Origin: Streptomyces sp. SAJ15
GTDB lineage: Bacteria; Actinomycetota; Actinomycetes; Streptomycetales; Streptomycetaceae
DNA length: 64,000 bases
Direction of reading: 5' to 3'
NCBI RefSeq assembly: GCF_007595705.1
Contig: NZ_NISY01000008.1
Span: 1-64,000, forward strand
Under the pieces are notes generated by a model. The model worked only from the letters and a program-made list of their open reading frames with translations, did not search any database and was not told where the DNA came from. A program made the translations under genes and the position numbers. Numbering within the stretch: the stretch's first letter is position 1; every line of letters starts with the position of its first letter. Shown one piece after another: positions 44,598 to 52,280 of this stretch.

Positions 44598-45476
44598 CTA
44601 CCGGGGTATCGGGACCGCCTGGCCGGTGACCCGTACACGGGGGTCGGCGGGGTCGACGTCGACGACGAGGTCGCTGGGGCGGCCCATGTCCTCGCCCTGG
44701 CGGACGCGGAGCGTCGTGGGTCGGTGGATCTGGCCGGTCGCCCGCAGGTAGCCGCCCAGCGCGGCGGCGGCCGCCCCGGTGGCCGGATCCTCCACGACGC
44801 CCCCCACGGGGAAGGGGTCGCGGGCATGGAAGAGCTGCTCGTTCTCCCGGTGGACCAGTTGCACGGTGGTCCACCCCCGGGACCGCATGATGTCGGCCAG
44901 GGCGTCGAAGTCGTAGGAGAGATCGGCCAGTCGCGCGCGGGAGGCCACGGCCACGACGAGGTGGTCGTTGCCGCCGTAGGCGACGTGCGGCGGCAGTGCC
45001 GGGTCGAGGTCCGCACGGGCCCAGCCCAGGGCGGCGAGGGCCGCGTCCAGTTCGGCGTCCCCGGCCGGGAGGGAGCGCGTGGGCGCGCTGGTGAGGGTGG
45101 CCCGGACGGCGCCCTGCCCGTCGATGGACGTCGTCACCGGGATCTCGCCCACCTCCGTGTCGAACGTCAGCTCGCCGGGACCGAGGCGTTCGGCGAGAGC
45201 CACCGCGGTGGCGACGGTGGCGTGACCGCAGAAGGCGACCTCGGCCAGGGGGCTGAAGAACCGTAGCCGAAAGCGTCGCGCCCCGGCGTCGGCCTCGGTG
45301 ACGAAGGCGGTTTCGGAGTAACCCACCCGGGCGGCGACCTCGAGCATCGCGGCTTCGTCGAGTCGGGTGGCGTCGAGGACGACGCCCGCGGGGTTCCCGC
45401 CGGCGGGGTCGGCGGTGAAGGCGGCGTAGCGCAGAACCTCGGGGGCGGAATCACGGGTGAGGACATCGGTGGTCAT
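44598..45476 (-). CDS. PhzF-family isomerase/epimerase-like protein
   Basis: A 292-residue PhzF-fold protein: AAFTADPAGGNPAGVVLDAT near the start, the catalytic-site region VGYSETAFVTEADAGARRFR (Glu as general base), FCGHATVATAVAL and VEDPATGAAAAALGGYL, all conserved in the family. PhzF relatives isomerise phenazine precursors or act on varied secondary metabolites; without a pathway here the substrate is open. It is transcribed divergently from the LysR gene, which may control it. Confidence 0.88.
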   Translation of the reverse strand: MTTDVLTRDSAPEVLRYAAFTADPAGGNPAGVVLDATRLDEAAMLEVAARVGYSETAFVTEADAGARRFRLRFFSPLAEVAFCGHATVATAVALAERLGPGELTFDTEVGEIPVTTSIDGQGAVRATLTSAPTRSLPAGDAELDAALAALGWARADLDPALPPHVAYGGNDHLVVAVASRARLADLSYDFDALADIMRSRGWTTVQLVHRENEQLFHARDPFPVGGVVEDPATGAAAAALGGYLRATGQIHRPTTLRVRQGEDMGRPSDLVVDVDPADPRVRVTGQAVPIPR

Positions 45477-45499
45477 GCCCCGACTCTCCCTCACCGCAA

Positions 45500-45540
45500 G
45501 GAATCGGCACAAGCGATGGATTCCGATGCGAGGCATCCAT
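45500..45540. promoter_or_regulatory. overlapping inverted repeats in the phzF/lysR divergent promoter
   Basis: GGAATC at 45500 pairs with GATTCC at 45519, and ATGGAT at 45516 pairs with ATCCAT at 45535. The two interleaved repeats sit in the 95 bases between divergent phzF and lysR starts, the usual place for LysR-type binding sites that control both genes. Confidence 0.5.
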
Positions 45541-45571
45541 GTATCCGATGGCGCCTTCTAAGCTGTGCCTC

Positions 45572-46462
45572 GTGGACACCCGACTCCTGCGCACCTTCAC
45601 CACTGTCGTCAGAACCCGGAGCTTCACCGCGACGGCCGCCGAGCTGCACCTCGCCCAGTCGACGGTCACCGCCCAGGTCCAGGCCCTGGAGAAGGAGCTG
45701 GGCACCCGGCTCTTCGACCGGCTGCCCCGGGGCGTGGCGGTCACCGAGGCCGGCAGGCGCCTGCTGAGCGAGGCGGAGAGCGTGCTGGACGCGGAGTCAC
45801 GGCTGCGCGCGGCAGCCGCCGCCGACGGGCCACCCGCCGGCCGGGTCGTCGTCGGAGCGGGCGAGACACTCTGCTCGGCCCGGCTGCCCGCTGTCATCGC
45901 CGCCTTGCGCCGGCTCCACCCCGGTCTCGAAGTCGACCTGTCGCCCGCGGGAACCGCCGAGGCCCTCGACGGCCTGCGCGCCGGCCGACTGGACGTCGCG
46001 CTGCTGCTGGAAGACGACGTCGACGCTCCCGACATCGACATCGAACGCCTCGCGGACGAACCGTTGGTCCTCGTCTGCGCTCCCCAGCACCCTTTCGTGC
46101 GACGAACGCAGCCGGTCACCTGGGAGGAACTCGCGGAAGAGGCCTTCTTCCTCCACGAACAGGGCTGCTCCTACAGCGACCGACTCGCCCACCGCCTGCT
46201 GACGGTTCCAGGCGCCCGGACGCGACTCACACGCTTCGGCAGCATCGAGGCCGCTCGTTCATGCGTGGCGGCCGGACTCGGCCTCACCCTGCTCCCCCGC
46301 GCCACCGTCGAGGACGCCCTGCGCGCCGGCCGGCTGGACATCGTGCCAGGCCCACCCATCCCCGACGCCCCCGTCCAGCTGGCACGGCACCGCCGACGCT
46401 GGGCCTCACCCCGAGTACGGGCGGTGACCGACGAACTCAAGCGACACCTGGCGACCCGGTGA
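45572..46462 (+). CDS. LysR-family transcriptional regulator
   Basis: A 296-residue regulator. The N-terminal helix-turn-helix (TRLLRTFTTVVRTRSFTATA, STVTAQVQALEKELGTRLFD) is followed by an effector-binding domain with LADEPLVLVCAPQHPF and EEAFFLHEQGCSYSDRL. The GTG at 45572 gives the standard LysR start (VDTRLLRTF); ATGs at 45539 and 45548 are alternatives. It is divergent from phzF, its probable target. A broken copy of its middle and end lies near 5.7 kb. Confidence 0.9.
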   Translation: MDTRLLRTFTTVVRTRSFTATAAELHLAQSTVTAQVQALEKELGTRLFDRLPRGVAVTEAGRRLLSEAESVLDAESRLRAAAAADGPPAGRVVVGAGETLCSARLPAVIAALRRLHPGLEVDLSPAGTAEALDGLRAGRLDVALLLEDDVDAPDIDIERLADEPLVLVCAPQHPFVRRTQPVTWEELAEEAFFLHEQGCSYSDRLAHRLLTVPGARTRLTRFGSIEAARSCVAAGLGLTLLPRATVEDALRAGRLDIVPGPPIPDAPVQLARHRRRWASPRVRAVTDELKRHLATR

Positions 46463-46734
46463 CGACGCACATGCGGACTACCGCCCGCACGAATGGACAG
46501 AAGGCGACGAAACACATCGTGCAGGCCCACCGCCCCCTGACGTTCTGGCGGTCTTTCGCCCAGGTCAACCAGTTGCCGAGCCAGGGGTGAGCCACAAGCG
46601 AGCCACCGGCGAACCACCCGTGGTCTCTGACTTCATTGCGGCGGCCGCCACCGGGTTCAGTACGCCGTCACACTCCGGACAGCCTTGCGCCCTTCGCCCT
46701 AAACTGGCCGCCCTCACTCCGCACGGGGGAAGCA

Positions 46735-47187
46735 ATGTCTGTGAGCATCGCCCACGAGCACGTCTCCAGCGGGGTCACCACGGTCACGCTGACCGGTGAC
46801 TTCGACGTCTATGCCGCACCGGAACTGCGGGAGGTACTCGTCGAGCTGATCAGCCCCGGGCACCAGCACCTCATCATCGATATGGAAGGCGTGGAGTTCT
46901 TCGACAGCACCAACTACGGCGTGCTCGTGGGAGCGGTCAAACGCCTCCGGCCTCACGACGGCTGCTTGGTCATGGTCTGCACGTTGTCCACCGCACCCCG
47001 CAAGGAGCAGCGCCATGCATCACTCCCACCGTCCCGCCCACCGCCCGACCCGCACGTGCGGCCAGAGCCATTCCCCCTGCGGGCGCTGGAGGAGTCCTTC
47101 CTCGCGCTAGTGGCCACGGCCGAGCCGCTGACGCTTCCCGCGCGCCTGGTCTGCAAAGGACCCGGAGCACCCCGTCCTGCCCGTTGA
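46735..47187 (+). CDS. STAS-domain anti-sigma-factor antagonist with a replaced C-terminus
   Basis: From an ATG preceded by GGGGGAAG the protein starts as a BldG/SpoIIAA-type antagonist: TVTLTGDFDVYAAPELREVL and MEGVEFFDSTNYGVLVGAVK with the phosphorylatable Ser in FFDSTNYG. After LVMVCT (~residue 82), where family members go on for ~25 residues, the sequence changes to an unrelated Pro/Arg-rich stretch that ends at 47187. The last strand and helix of the fold are lost, so the protein is probably not functional. Confidence 0.6.
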   Translation: MSVSIAHEHVSSGVTTVTLTGDFDVYAAPELREVLVELISPGHQHLIIDMEGVEFFDSTNYGVLVGAVKRLRPHDGCLVMVCTLSTAPRKEQRHASLPPSRPPPDPHVRPEPFPLRALEESFLALVATAEPLTLPARLVCKGPGAPRPAR

Positions 47188-47254
47188 CCAGATCCGCATC
47201 CGCCTCGCCCACCCCGCCACCGCGCCGGCGCTGCGGGATGAGACCCGGCCTGAG

Positions 47255-47824
47255 GTGATCCGTCGCGCCCAGCACCTCGGCGCGCCGTGGGACACGGTGG
47301 CCGTCGCGATGACCGTGCCGGTGCTCCGCCGGATGCTGGCGCGCCCCGCCCATCTGGAGCGGGCCGAGGTCGAGCAGGAGGCCTTGGCCGCCGTCGCCTG
47401 CGCGCTGCGCACGGTGGATGCGAGTGCCTCAGGGGCGGCCCGCGACCTGTTCGCGGGCGCTGACCGGGCGATGCATCGCCTGGCGCGCCCACCGTGCCGC
47501 CGCCGAGCAGCACCTGCCCACTCATCTCAGGCGCCGGTTGTTGCGAGCAGTGACGTGACCGGCCATACGGGGCCTTCGCGGCACGGGCACAAGACGCTGA
47601 TGGAGGAGCTCGGTACGCCCAAGGTGCTGATGGACGAGCGCATGGGACACACGGACAGCTCGGTGTCAGCGAACTACTCACACGTGACCCCGGAGATGCG
47701 GGCGAGGCTGCGCGAGCAACTGACGCAGCAGTGGGAGGCCGCGCTGAGCGCACGCCTGGCCCTGTGCCGGACTTCCGCGGTGCCGGTACTGGAGCAGCTG
47801 CTGCGGGAGCACGAGGCGGCCTAG
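47255..47824 (+). pseudogene. chimera: unknown protein fragment fused to integrase C-terminus
   Basis: The first ~80 codons (RRAQHLGAPWDTVAVAMTVP, HLERAEVEQEALAAVACALR) are part of an unidentified protein. From 47573 the frame becomes a tyrosine recombinase C-terminus: RHGHKTLMEELGTPKVLMDE, RMGHTDSSVSANYSHVTPEM. That gives the HxxH/H...Y end of the catalytic domain, with Tyr in NYSHVT. The catalytic domain's first Arg and the N-terminal half are missing. Next to it lie a strong terminator and the tRNA-Pro remnant, so it is probably the int-att end of a decayed integrative element. Confidence 0.75.
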
Positions 47825-47878
47825 AAGGGCCGCATCAAGATCGTCTCCCAGTTCTCTCCCAGAAGGACCTCAACATGA

Positions 47879-47917
47879 GTCAGGGGCCCATCGCCATGAA
47901 GGAGATGGGCCCCTGAC
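47879..47917 (+). terminator. perfect 14-bp stem-loop after the integrase tail
   Basis: Arms 47879-47892 (GTCAGGGGCCCATC) and 47904-47917 pair perfectly with an 11-base loop. It lies between the integrase stop and the tRNA-Pro remnant, the usual spot for an int terminator in tRNA-targeting elements. Confidence 0.75.
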
Positions 47918-47926
47918 CTGCGTTAA

Positions 47927-47973
47927 CACCGTCGGGACGACAGGATTTGAACCTGCGACCCCTTGACCCCCAG
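47927..47973 (-). other. tRNA-Pro(GGG) 3'-end remnant, possible att site (right)
   Basis: Minus-strand reading gives the CTGGGGG anticodon loop, variable arm, GGTTCAAAT T-loop and acceptor CGTCCCG of a tRNA-Pro(GGG) with an intact T-stem. The 5' half does not form a matching D-arm or acceptor, so it is a 3' fragment rather than a whole tRNA. It matches 23686-23732 at 44 of 47 positions. The integrase tail lies 100 bases away, fitting an att site. Confidence 0.75.
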
Positions 47974-48065
47974 CCGTGCGCCAAATCTCCTCTTACGCTC
48001 CACTTTTAGAAACTCTCGCTTCTGAAATGTCGTGAGGCCCTTTACGACGCCGTTCGCCGCGGACG

Positions 48066-48349
48066 TCAAGTGCCACACGGAACGGGCGTCAATGGGCGTG
48101 ATCGATTGCAGGCGAAGAGTGTGGCCAGTATGTGGTCCGGTGCATTGGGCAGCACGGCGATCGTCATGCCGGTATCCCCCGCGGCGTGCACCCCGTCGGG
48201 CCGGAAGACAGCCAGGCCGTCGTCGGCGATGAGCACGGCAAGCCCGGCGGCCAGGTCCATTGGGTGGGTGACCGCAGCCGCCGCAGCTCCGTCGTGCTGA
48301 TCTGCGCCACCGGCTCACGCTCGCGGTCCATGGGGACTTCCAAGTGCAC
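48066..48349 (-). pseudogene. hypothetical protein remnant, frameshifted and cut by an IS
   Basis: From 48349 the frame reads MHLEVPMDREREPVAQISTT; after ~48255 another frame continues MDLAAGLAVLIADDGLAVFR and GDTGMTIAVLPNAPDHILAT to a stop at 48066. Joined it looks like a ~95-residue protein of unknown family. Its upstream end runs straight into the IS element at 48363, so the insertion probably removed its true start. Confidence 0.4.
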
Positions 48350-48362
48350 CGGCAGGCGTTCT

Positions 48363-49230
48363 ACTAAGACCGTGTCCTATGTGGTGAGGCGGGCGTTGAC
48401 CGGTCATGGGGCGGGGTACGTGGGACTGGATCGTGCCGGATGGACTGTGGGAGATCGCGAAGCCGCTGATCCCACCGTCGAAGGTCCGGCCACAGGGCGG
48501 TGGGACGCAGGACACGCCTGACGAGACGGTGTTCGCCGCGATCATCTACGTGCTGGTCAGCGGCTGTGCCTGGCGGACTCTGCCGCCGTGCTTCGGCATA
48601 TCGAAGTCGACCGCCCATCGCCGGTTCCTGATCTGGTCGCGCGCCGGCGTGTGGGGGAAGGCTGCACGAGGCGGTCCTGCACCGGCTCGACGACGCGGGT
48701 CTGATCGACGTGACCCGCGTCGTCCTGGACTCCGCCCATGTACGGGCGAAAAAGGGGGCGAACTCACAGGCCCGTCGCCCGTGGACCGGGGCAAGCCGGG
48801 TTCCAAGATGCACGTCCTGTCGGACCAGAACGGGCTGCCCCTCGTCGTCGGCATCTCCGCCGCCAACACCCACGACAGCGAAGCCCTTGGTGACCGGTCA
48901 CCAAACGAGACACGACCCCCACCGCGGCCGCCACTTCAAACCCCAGCGCCTGCACGCGGACAAGGCATACGACGTTCCCCATCTGCGGAAAAGGCTCCGC
49001 GGCAAGCGCATCGGCGTCCGCATTGCACGCAAGGGCATCGAGTCCAGCGAACGCCTCGGCCGCCGCAGGTGGGTGATCGAGCGCACCATGTCGTGGCTGA
49101 CCGGCTACCGCCGACTCTCGCCCCGCTACGAACGCGATCCCCGCAACTACCTGGCATTCCTCGGACTTGCCGCCGCAATCTGCTGCTACAAGCGACTCGT
49201 CCGCCTCACCACATAGGACACGGTCTTAGT
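48363..49230 (+). mobile_element. IS5-family insertion sequence, 868 bp with 30-bp inverted repeats
   Basis: The ends 48363-48392 and 49201-49230 are identical 30-base inverted repeats that begin ACTAAGACCGTGTCCTATG. Inside is a DDE transposase in pieces. If the true ends are AGACC...GGTCT, a TA target duplication flanks both sides, as in IS5-group elements. The element lies between an unknown gene remnant and the LacI stub. Confidence 0.85.
48406..49216 (+). pseudogene. IS5-family transposase, broken by three frame changes
   Basis: Starts MGRGTWDWIVPDGLWEIAKP with the N-terminal GCAWRTLPPCFGISKSTAHR. The frame then moves at ~48660 (LHEAVLHRLDDAGLIDVTRV, VLDSAHVRAKKG with the first Asp), at ~48755 (GKPGSKMHVLSDQNGLPLVV) and at ~48890 (ADKAYDVPHLRKRLRGKRIG, RRRWVIERTMSWLTGYRRLS with the catalytic Glu). 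A single programmed shift is normal for the family, but three changes mean no full transposase is made. Confidence 0.85.
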
Positions 49231-49416
49231 GCGGTTGGGTCCTTTCGAGTCGAGCACCAGCTGCACGAACTCGAAATCGGGCGAGCTGCTGCGCTGCCCG
49301 CCGAAGGACGATTCGTACTGCAACATCGGCGCGCCGGAGTGGCTGACGCGCCTAGCGGCAAACCACCTGGCAGGGGCTGAGAGCCCTTTCCGTGCGCTTG
49401 TCACCAGCGCCGGTAT

Positions 49417-49686
49417 GTGTTCCGTGGGCGTGGCCCGGTCGGCGGCGGGGCTCGGCGGAAGGGGCCGACGCTGGTGGACGTGGCCAAGGGCGCTGGGGTG
49501 TCTGCGGGCACGGTGTCGAATGTGCTGAACCGGCCGGAGAAAGTGTCGGAGGGCACGAGGGTGCGGGTGGAGAAGGTCGTCGCCGAGCTGGGTTTCGTTC
49601 GGCGGACCGGGACGACCGGAGACGGCGTGCACTGGCGCCGGTCCGGCTTCTCCGCGTGGTTCTTCGAACCCGCCGCGTCGGGCTGA
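49417..49686 (+). pseudogene. LacI-family regulator N-terminal stub
   Basis: The frame contains PTLVDVAKGAGVSAGTVSNV followed by LNRPEKVSEGTRVRVEKVVA, the complete LacI helix-turn-helix and hinge start. After ~70 codons the sequence turns into an unrelated tail and stops. The sugar-binding domain of ~270 residues is absent. Probably cut off by rearrangement near the second integrase scrap. Confidence 0.7.
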
Positions 49687-49798
49687 TACCCGCCGAAGGC
49701 TCCGTATCCACGGCGGCCGGTGCCTGTGTCGGCTGCCCCGTGGTCAGGGCTGCCGGTACGGGGTCTGAATGCCGAGGGGCGGGACGGAAGCGTGCTGG

Positions 49799-49978
49799 GT
49801 GCCGATCAAGGATGGACTGACGCGGCACGGCCTGCGGCATGGGCACAAGACCCTGATGGAGGAGCTGGGTACCCCCAAGGTGCCGATGCACGAACGCATG
49901 GGACACACGGACAGCTCGGTGTCGGCGAACTACTCGCACGTCACGGACGAGTGCGGGCGCGACTGTGTGAGCAGTTGA
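49799..49978 (+). pseudogene. second integrase C-terminal scrap
   Basis: The frame reads VPIKDGLTRHGLRHGHKTLM, EELGTPKVPMHERMGHTDSS and VSANYSHVTDE, a near copy of the integrase tail at 47573-47700. It retains one more catalytic block (TRHGLRHGHK) than the first copy. After the Tyr a frameshift follows and a different frame continues the tail to about 50020. No N-terminal half. Confidence 0.7.
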
Positions 49979-50604
49979 CGGACATATGGGAAGCGACGCT
50001 CACCGCGCGACGCAGGTGGGTCCGTCCCCCGTTCCGCGCTGCGGACTTCCCCCATAATCGCGACACCCTGGCAACGGCTTCCTCCGACAGCCCCGTCCCC
50101 CGCATCAGGTCGACAATCGACCGCATGTGCTCCACCAGCGCAGCCCCCTGGCTCCAGGAGTCACGGTGGCCAGTTGGCGGAACCGGGAAGGGGGCCGCCC
50201 TCTCCGTGCACGCGGCACAGCCCCTCACCCATCCCCCATGAGGAGGAGATCAGCGACTTACGTGGCGCGGTAGTTCCGAGGACCGACATCAACCGACCCG
50301 CGTCTTCGGAAGACGCACCGACAACGTCACCTCAGGTCACAGTGGGAGGGTCAAGGCTTTTCGCCTCACCATTCCATTGACGGCACGGAGCCCGATCGCG
50401 CTGCCTAGCGGGCTCACTCCCATAGATCCCAAAGAGCGTGCACTCGATTTCGACCCGTCACCTTCGTCCGCGCGCCTAGGGAAATCCCAAACACCGTGCA
50501 CCGAGCGTCGCGTAGGCCCGCTCTTCTACTGTCCTTCCTGACGCCGGGGATCGCGTGACTCGCTCGCGCTCTTGGAGATCCCCCTGATCTCAGGAAGGAA
50601 GCAC
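49979..50604. other. intergenic stretch before the methylase operon
   Basis: About 620 bases. A minus-strand frame (50228-49941) holds LVEHMRSIVDLMRGTGLSEE and VARVSRLWGKSAARNGGR, which has helical protein character but no recognisable family; I do not call it. The last 200 bases are AT-richer and should contain the promoter of the small membrane protein/methylase operon. Confidence 0.4.
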
Positions 50605-50796
50605 GTGCAGCAGAAGTCGATGTACGTGATCATCGCGGTCCTCGTAGCGCTGGTTGCCGCTCTCGCCGGCAGCCTCGTAGCCGTCGTGGAGGGAGGGCGA
50701 CCCACGGTGGCCTTCAGGACCGGGGTGACGACCTTCGCCGGTGCCCTGACGCTCGTTCTCGGGGTCATGGTCTGCCTGGGCGTGGTGGGCTCATGA
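50605..50796 (+). CDS. 63-residue two-helix membrane protein, first gene of the methylase operon
   Basis: A GTG with AGGAAGGA at correct spacing opens a 63-codon frame with two hydrophobic segments, MYVIIAVLVALVAALAGSLV and GVTTFAGALTLVLGVMVCLG, joined by a short EGGRP loop. The stop overlaps the methylase start (ATGA), so the two are translationally coupled. No family recognised. Small membrane proteins of this shape act as anchors or as membrane effectors in several defence systems, but that role here is only inference. Confidence 0.7.
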   Translation: MQQKSMYVIIAVLVALVAALAGSLVAVVEGGRPTVAFRTGVTTFAGALTLVLGVMVCLGVVGS

Positions 50797-52280
50797 GCGA
50801 CGTCGAAACCCTTCGAGGGGGTACACGTGACGAGGACCCCGCCGCGTTCAGGGCCTTCGCGGAGGTGCGCCAACACCGCGCACGTCTTTCACGTCTGATG
50901 AACGCCCACGACGCGGCCCGGCTCGTCCTCGGGCTGCTCTACCTGAGCCGGGTCGCGCACACCGTCAGGGCCGGTGTTCCCACGTGGTCGTGGCTGCTGA
51001 GAGAGGCTGCTGAGAGTGGGTCGCAGATCGGACCTTCCGTGAGCACGTGCCTTGCCCACTGGCTCCCCGCGACCGACGCCAGAGGCGACGACACGGGTGT
51101 GAGGGACTTGATGCCCGTTCCGCCTCGCGGCACCGACGACGCGCTACGTGGTCTCATCTTGGCGATCAGCTCCGTCCAACAGGTCGGGACGCTACTCGAC
51201 CAGTGCCTGCGTGACCTCTCGGCCGAGCAGGCACGCGGAAGCCACTACTTCACGCCCGGCGACATGGCCCGTCTCATGGTCGGCGCCGTATCGCCTCAGG
51301 ACGGTCACAGCGTGCTGGACCCCGTATGCGGTTCAGGTGGGCTGTTGGTCGAGAGTCACCGCTACGTCAGGGAACGCGTCGGGCTGAACCCGGCCATGTC
51401 CTTGCAGGGAAGGGATCACCACGCCCATACCTCGCAGGTCGCCCGCATGAACTTCGCCGTGCGGGGCATCGAGGCCCGTGTCTTCCCGCCGGGGGACAGT
51501 CTTGTCACACCGGAGCCCGATCGGCACGACATCGTCCTGGCCAACCTTCCCTTCAACCAGCACGACTGGGCACGGGAGCGCCAGCTCACCCAGCAGAATC
51601 GGCACATCCCCGCCGACCCCCGGTGGCCGGAGGAACCTCCGCCCAGGGGATCCGCCAACTCCGCGTGGATCCTGCACATCGCCCACGCCCTGGCTCCGCA
51701 GGGCCGAGCAGCCTTTCTGATGGCCGACAGCGTGGCCAAGAGCCCTCAGCCCGCCACACGGAGACTGCGCGAACGGCTGCTGCGAGCCGACCTCGTCGAG
51801 TGCGTGATCGCGCTGCCGCCCCGTGTGTTCGGCCATACCGAGGCCACCGCCTGCCTGTGGGTGCTGAACAGGGACAAGAGCGCACGCCCCGGCTGGGGCA
51901 GCGTCGACCGCCGCGATCAAGTGCTGTTCATCAACGCGCGGCGGGCCTTCGAACCCGTCCCGGGGTCGAGGGCACGGAGGCTGGGAAACAGACACGCTGA
52001 GTCGATCCTCACCACCCTGGCGACCTGGCGGGGCATCGCGGAGAACCGCGCGACCACCACGTCCTACCGCGATGAGCCGGGCTGGTCCCGAAGCTGCTCG
52101 ACCGAGGAAATCACCCGCCGCAAGCACGACCTCATGCCCACCTCGTACGCCGTGGAGCCGCCAGGTCCCGAACGCGACACACGGAGCCGGATCGACCAAC
52201 TCAAGCTTGAGCTGGTCGAGAAGCTCAACCAAGCCCATGCCCTCGAAGCGCGGCTGCTGGACGCCCTGGAGGAGATCTGA
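50793..52280 (+). CDS. HsdM-like N6-adenine DNA methylase
   Basis: A 495-residue type I-like methylase. The N-terminal helical domain runs to ~140, then HYFTPGDMARLMVGAVSPQD and motif I DPVCGSGGLLVESHRYV (SAM binding), motif IV LANLPFN (normally NPPF; here Leu replaces the first Pro), and WILHIAHALAPQGRAAFLMA. The C-terminal ~45 residues form a helical hook (KLELVEKLNQAHALEARLLD) typical of contact with HsdS. It overlaps both neighbours (ATGA and TGATG). It should methylate adenine with the specificity subunit that follows. No HsdR gene is in the window. Confidence 0.88.
   Translation: MSDVETLRGGTRDEDPAAFRAFAEVRQHRARLSRLMNAHDAARLVLGLLYLSRVAHTVRAGVPTWSWLLREAAESGSQIGPSVSTCLAHWLPATDARGDDTGVRDLMPVPPRGTDDALRGLILAISSVQQVGTLLDQCLRDLSAEQARGSHYFTPGDMARLMVGAVSPQDGHSVLDPVCGSGGLLVESHRYVRERVGLNPAMSLQGRDHHAHTSQVARMNFAVRGIEARVFPPGDSLVTPEPDRHDIVLANLPFNQHDWARERQLTQQNRHIPADPRWPEEPPPRGSANSAWILHIAHALAPQGRAAFLMADSVAKSPQPATRRLRERLLRADLVECVIALPPRVFGHTEATACLWVLNRDKSARPGWGSVDRRDQVLFINARRAFEPVPGSRARRLGNRHAESILTTLATWRGIAENRATTTSYRDEPGWSRSCSTEEITRRKHDLMPTSYAVEPPGPERDTRSRIDQLKLELVEKLNQAHALEARLLDALEEI

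Noticed and set aside
47927..48010. Complete tRNA-Pro gene
   Set aside because: The 3' half is good but the sequence that should form the D-arm and 5' acceptor does not pair, so only a 3' fragment remains.
49941..50228. Minus-strand ORF with helical character
   Set aside because: No ribosome site or known family; overlaps the integrase scrap tail. Left as part of the gap.
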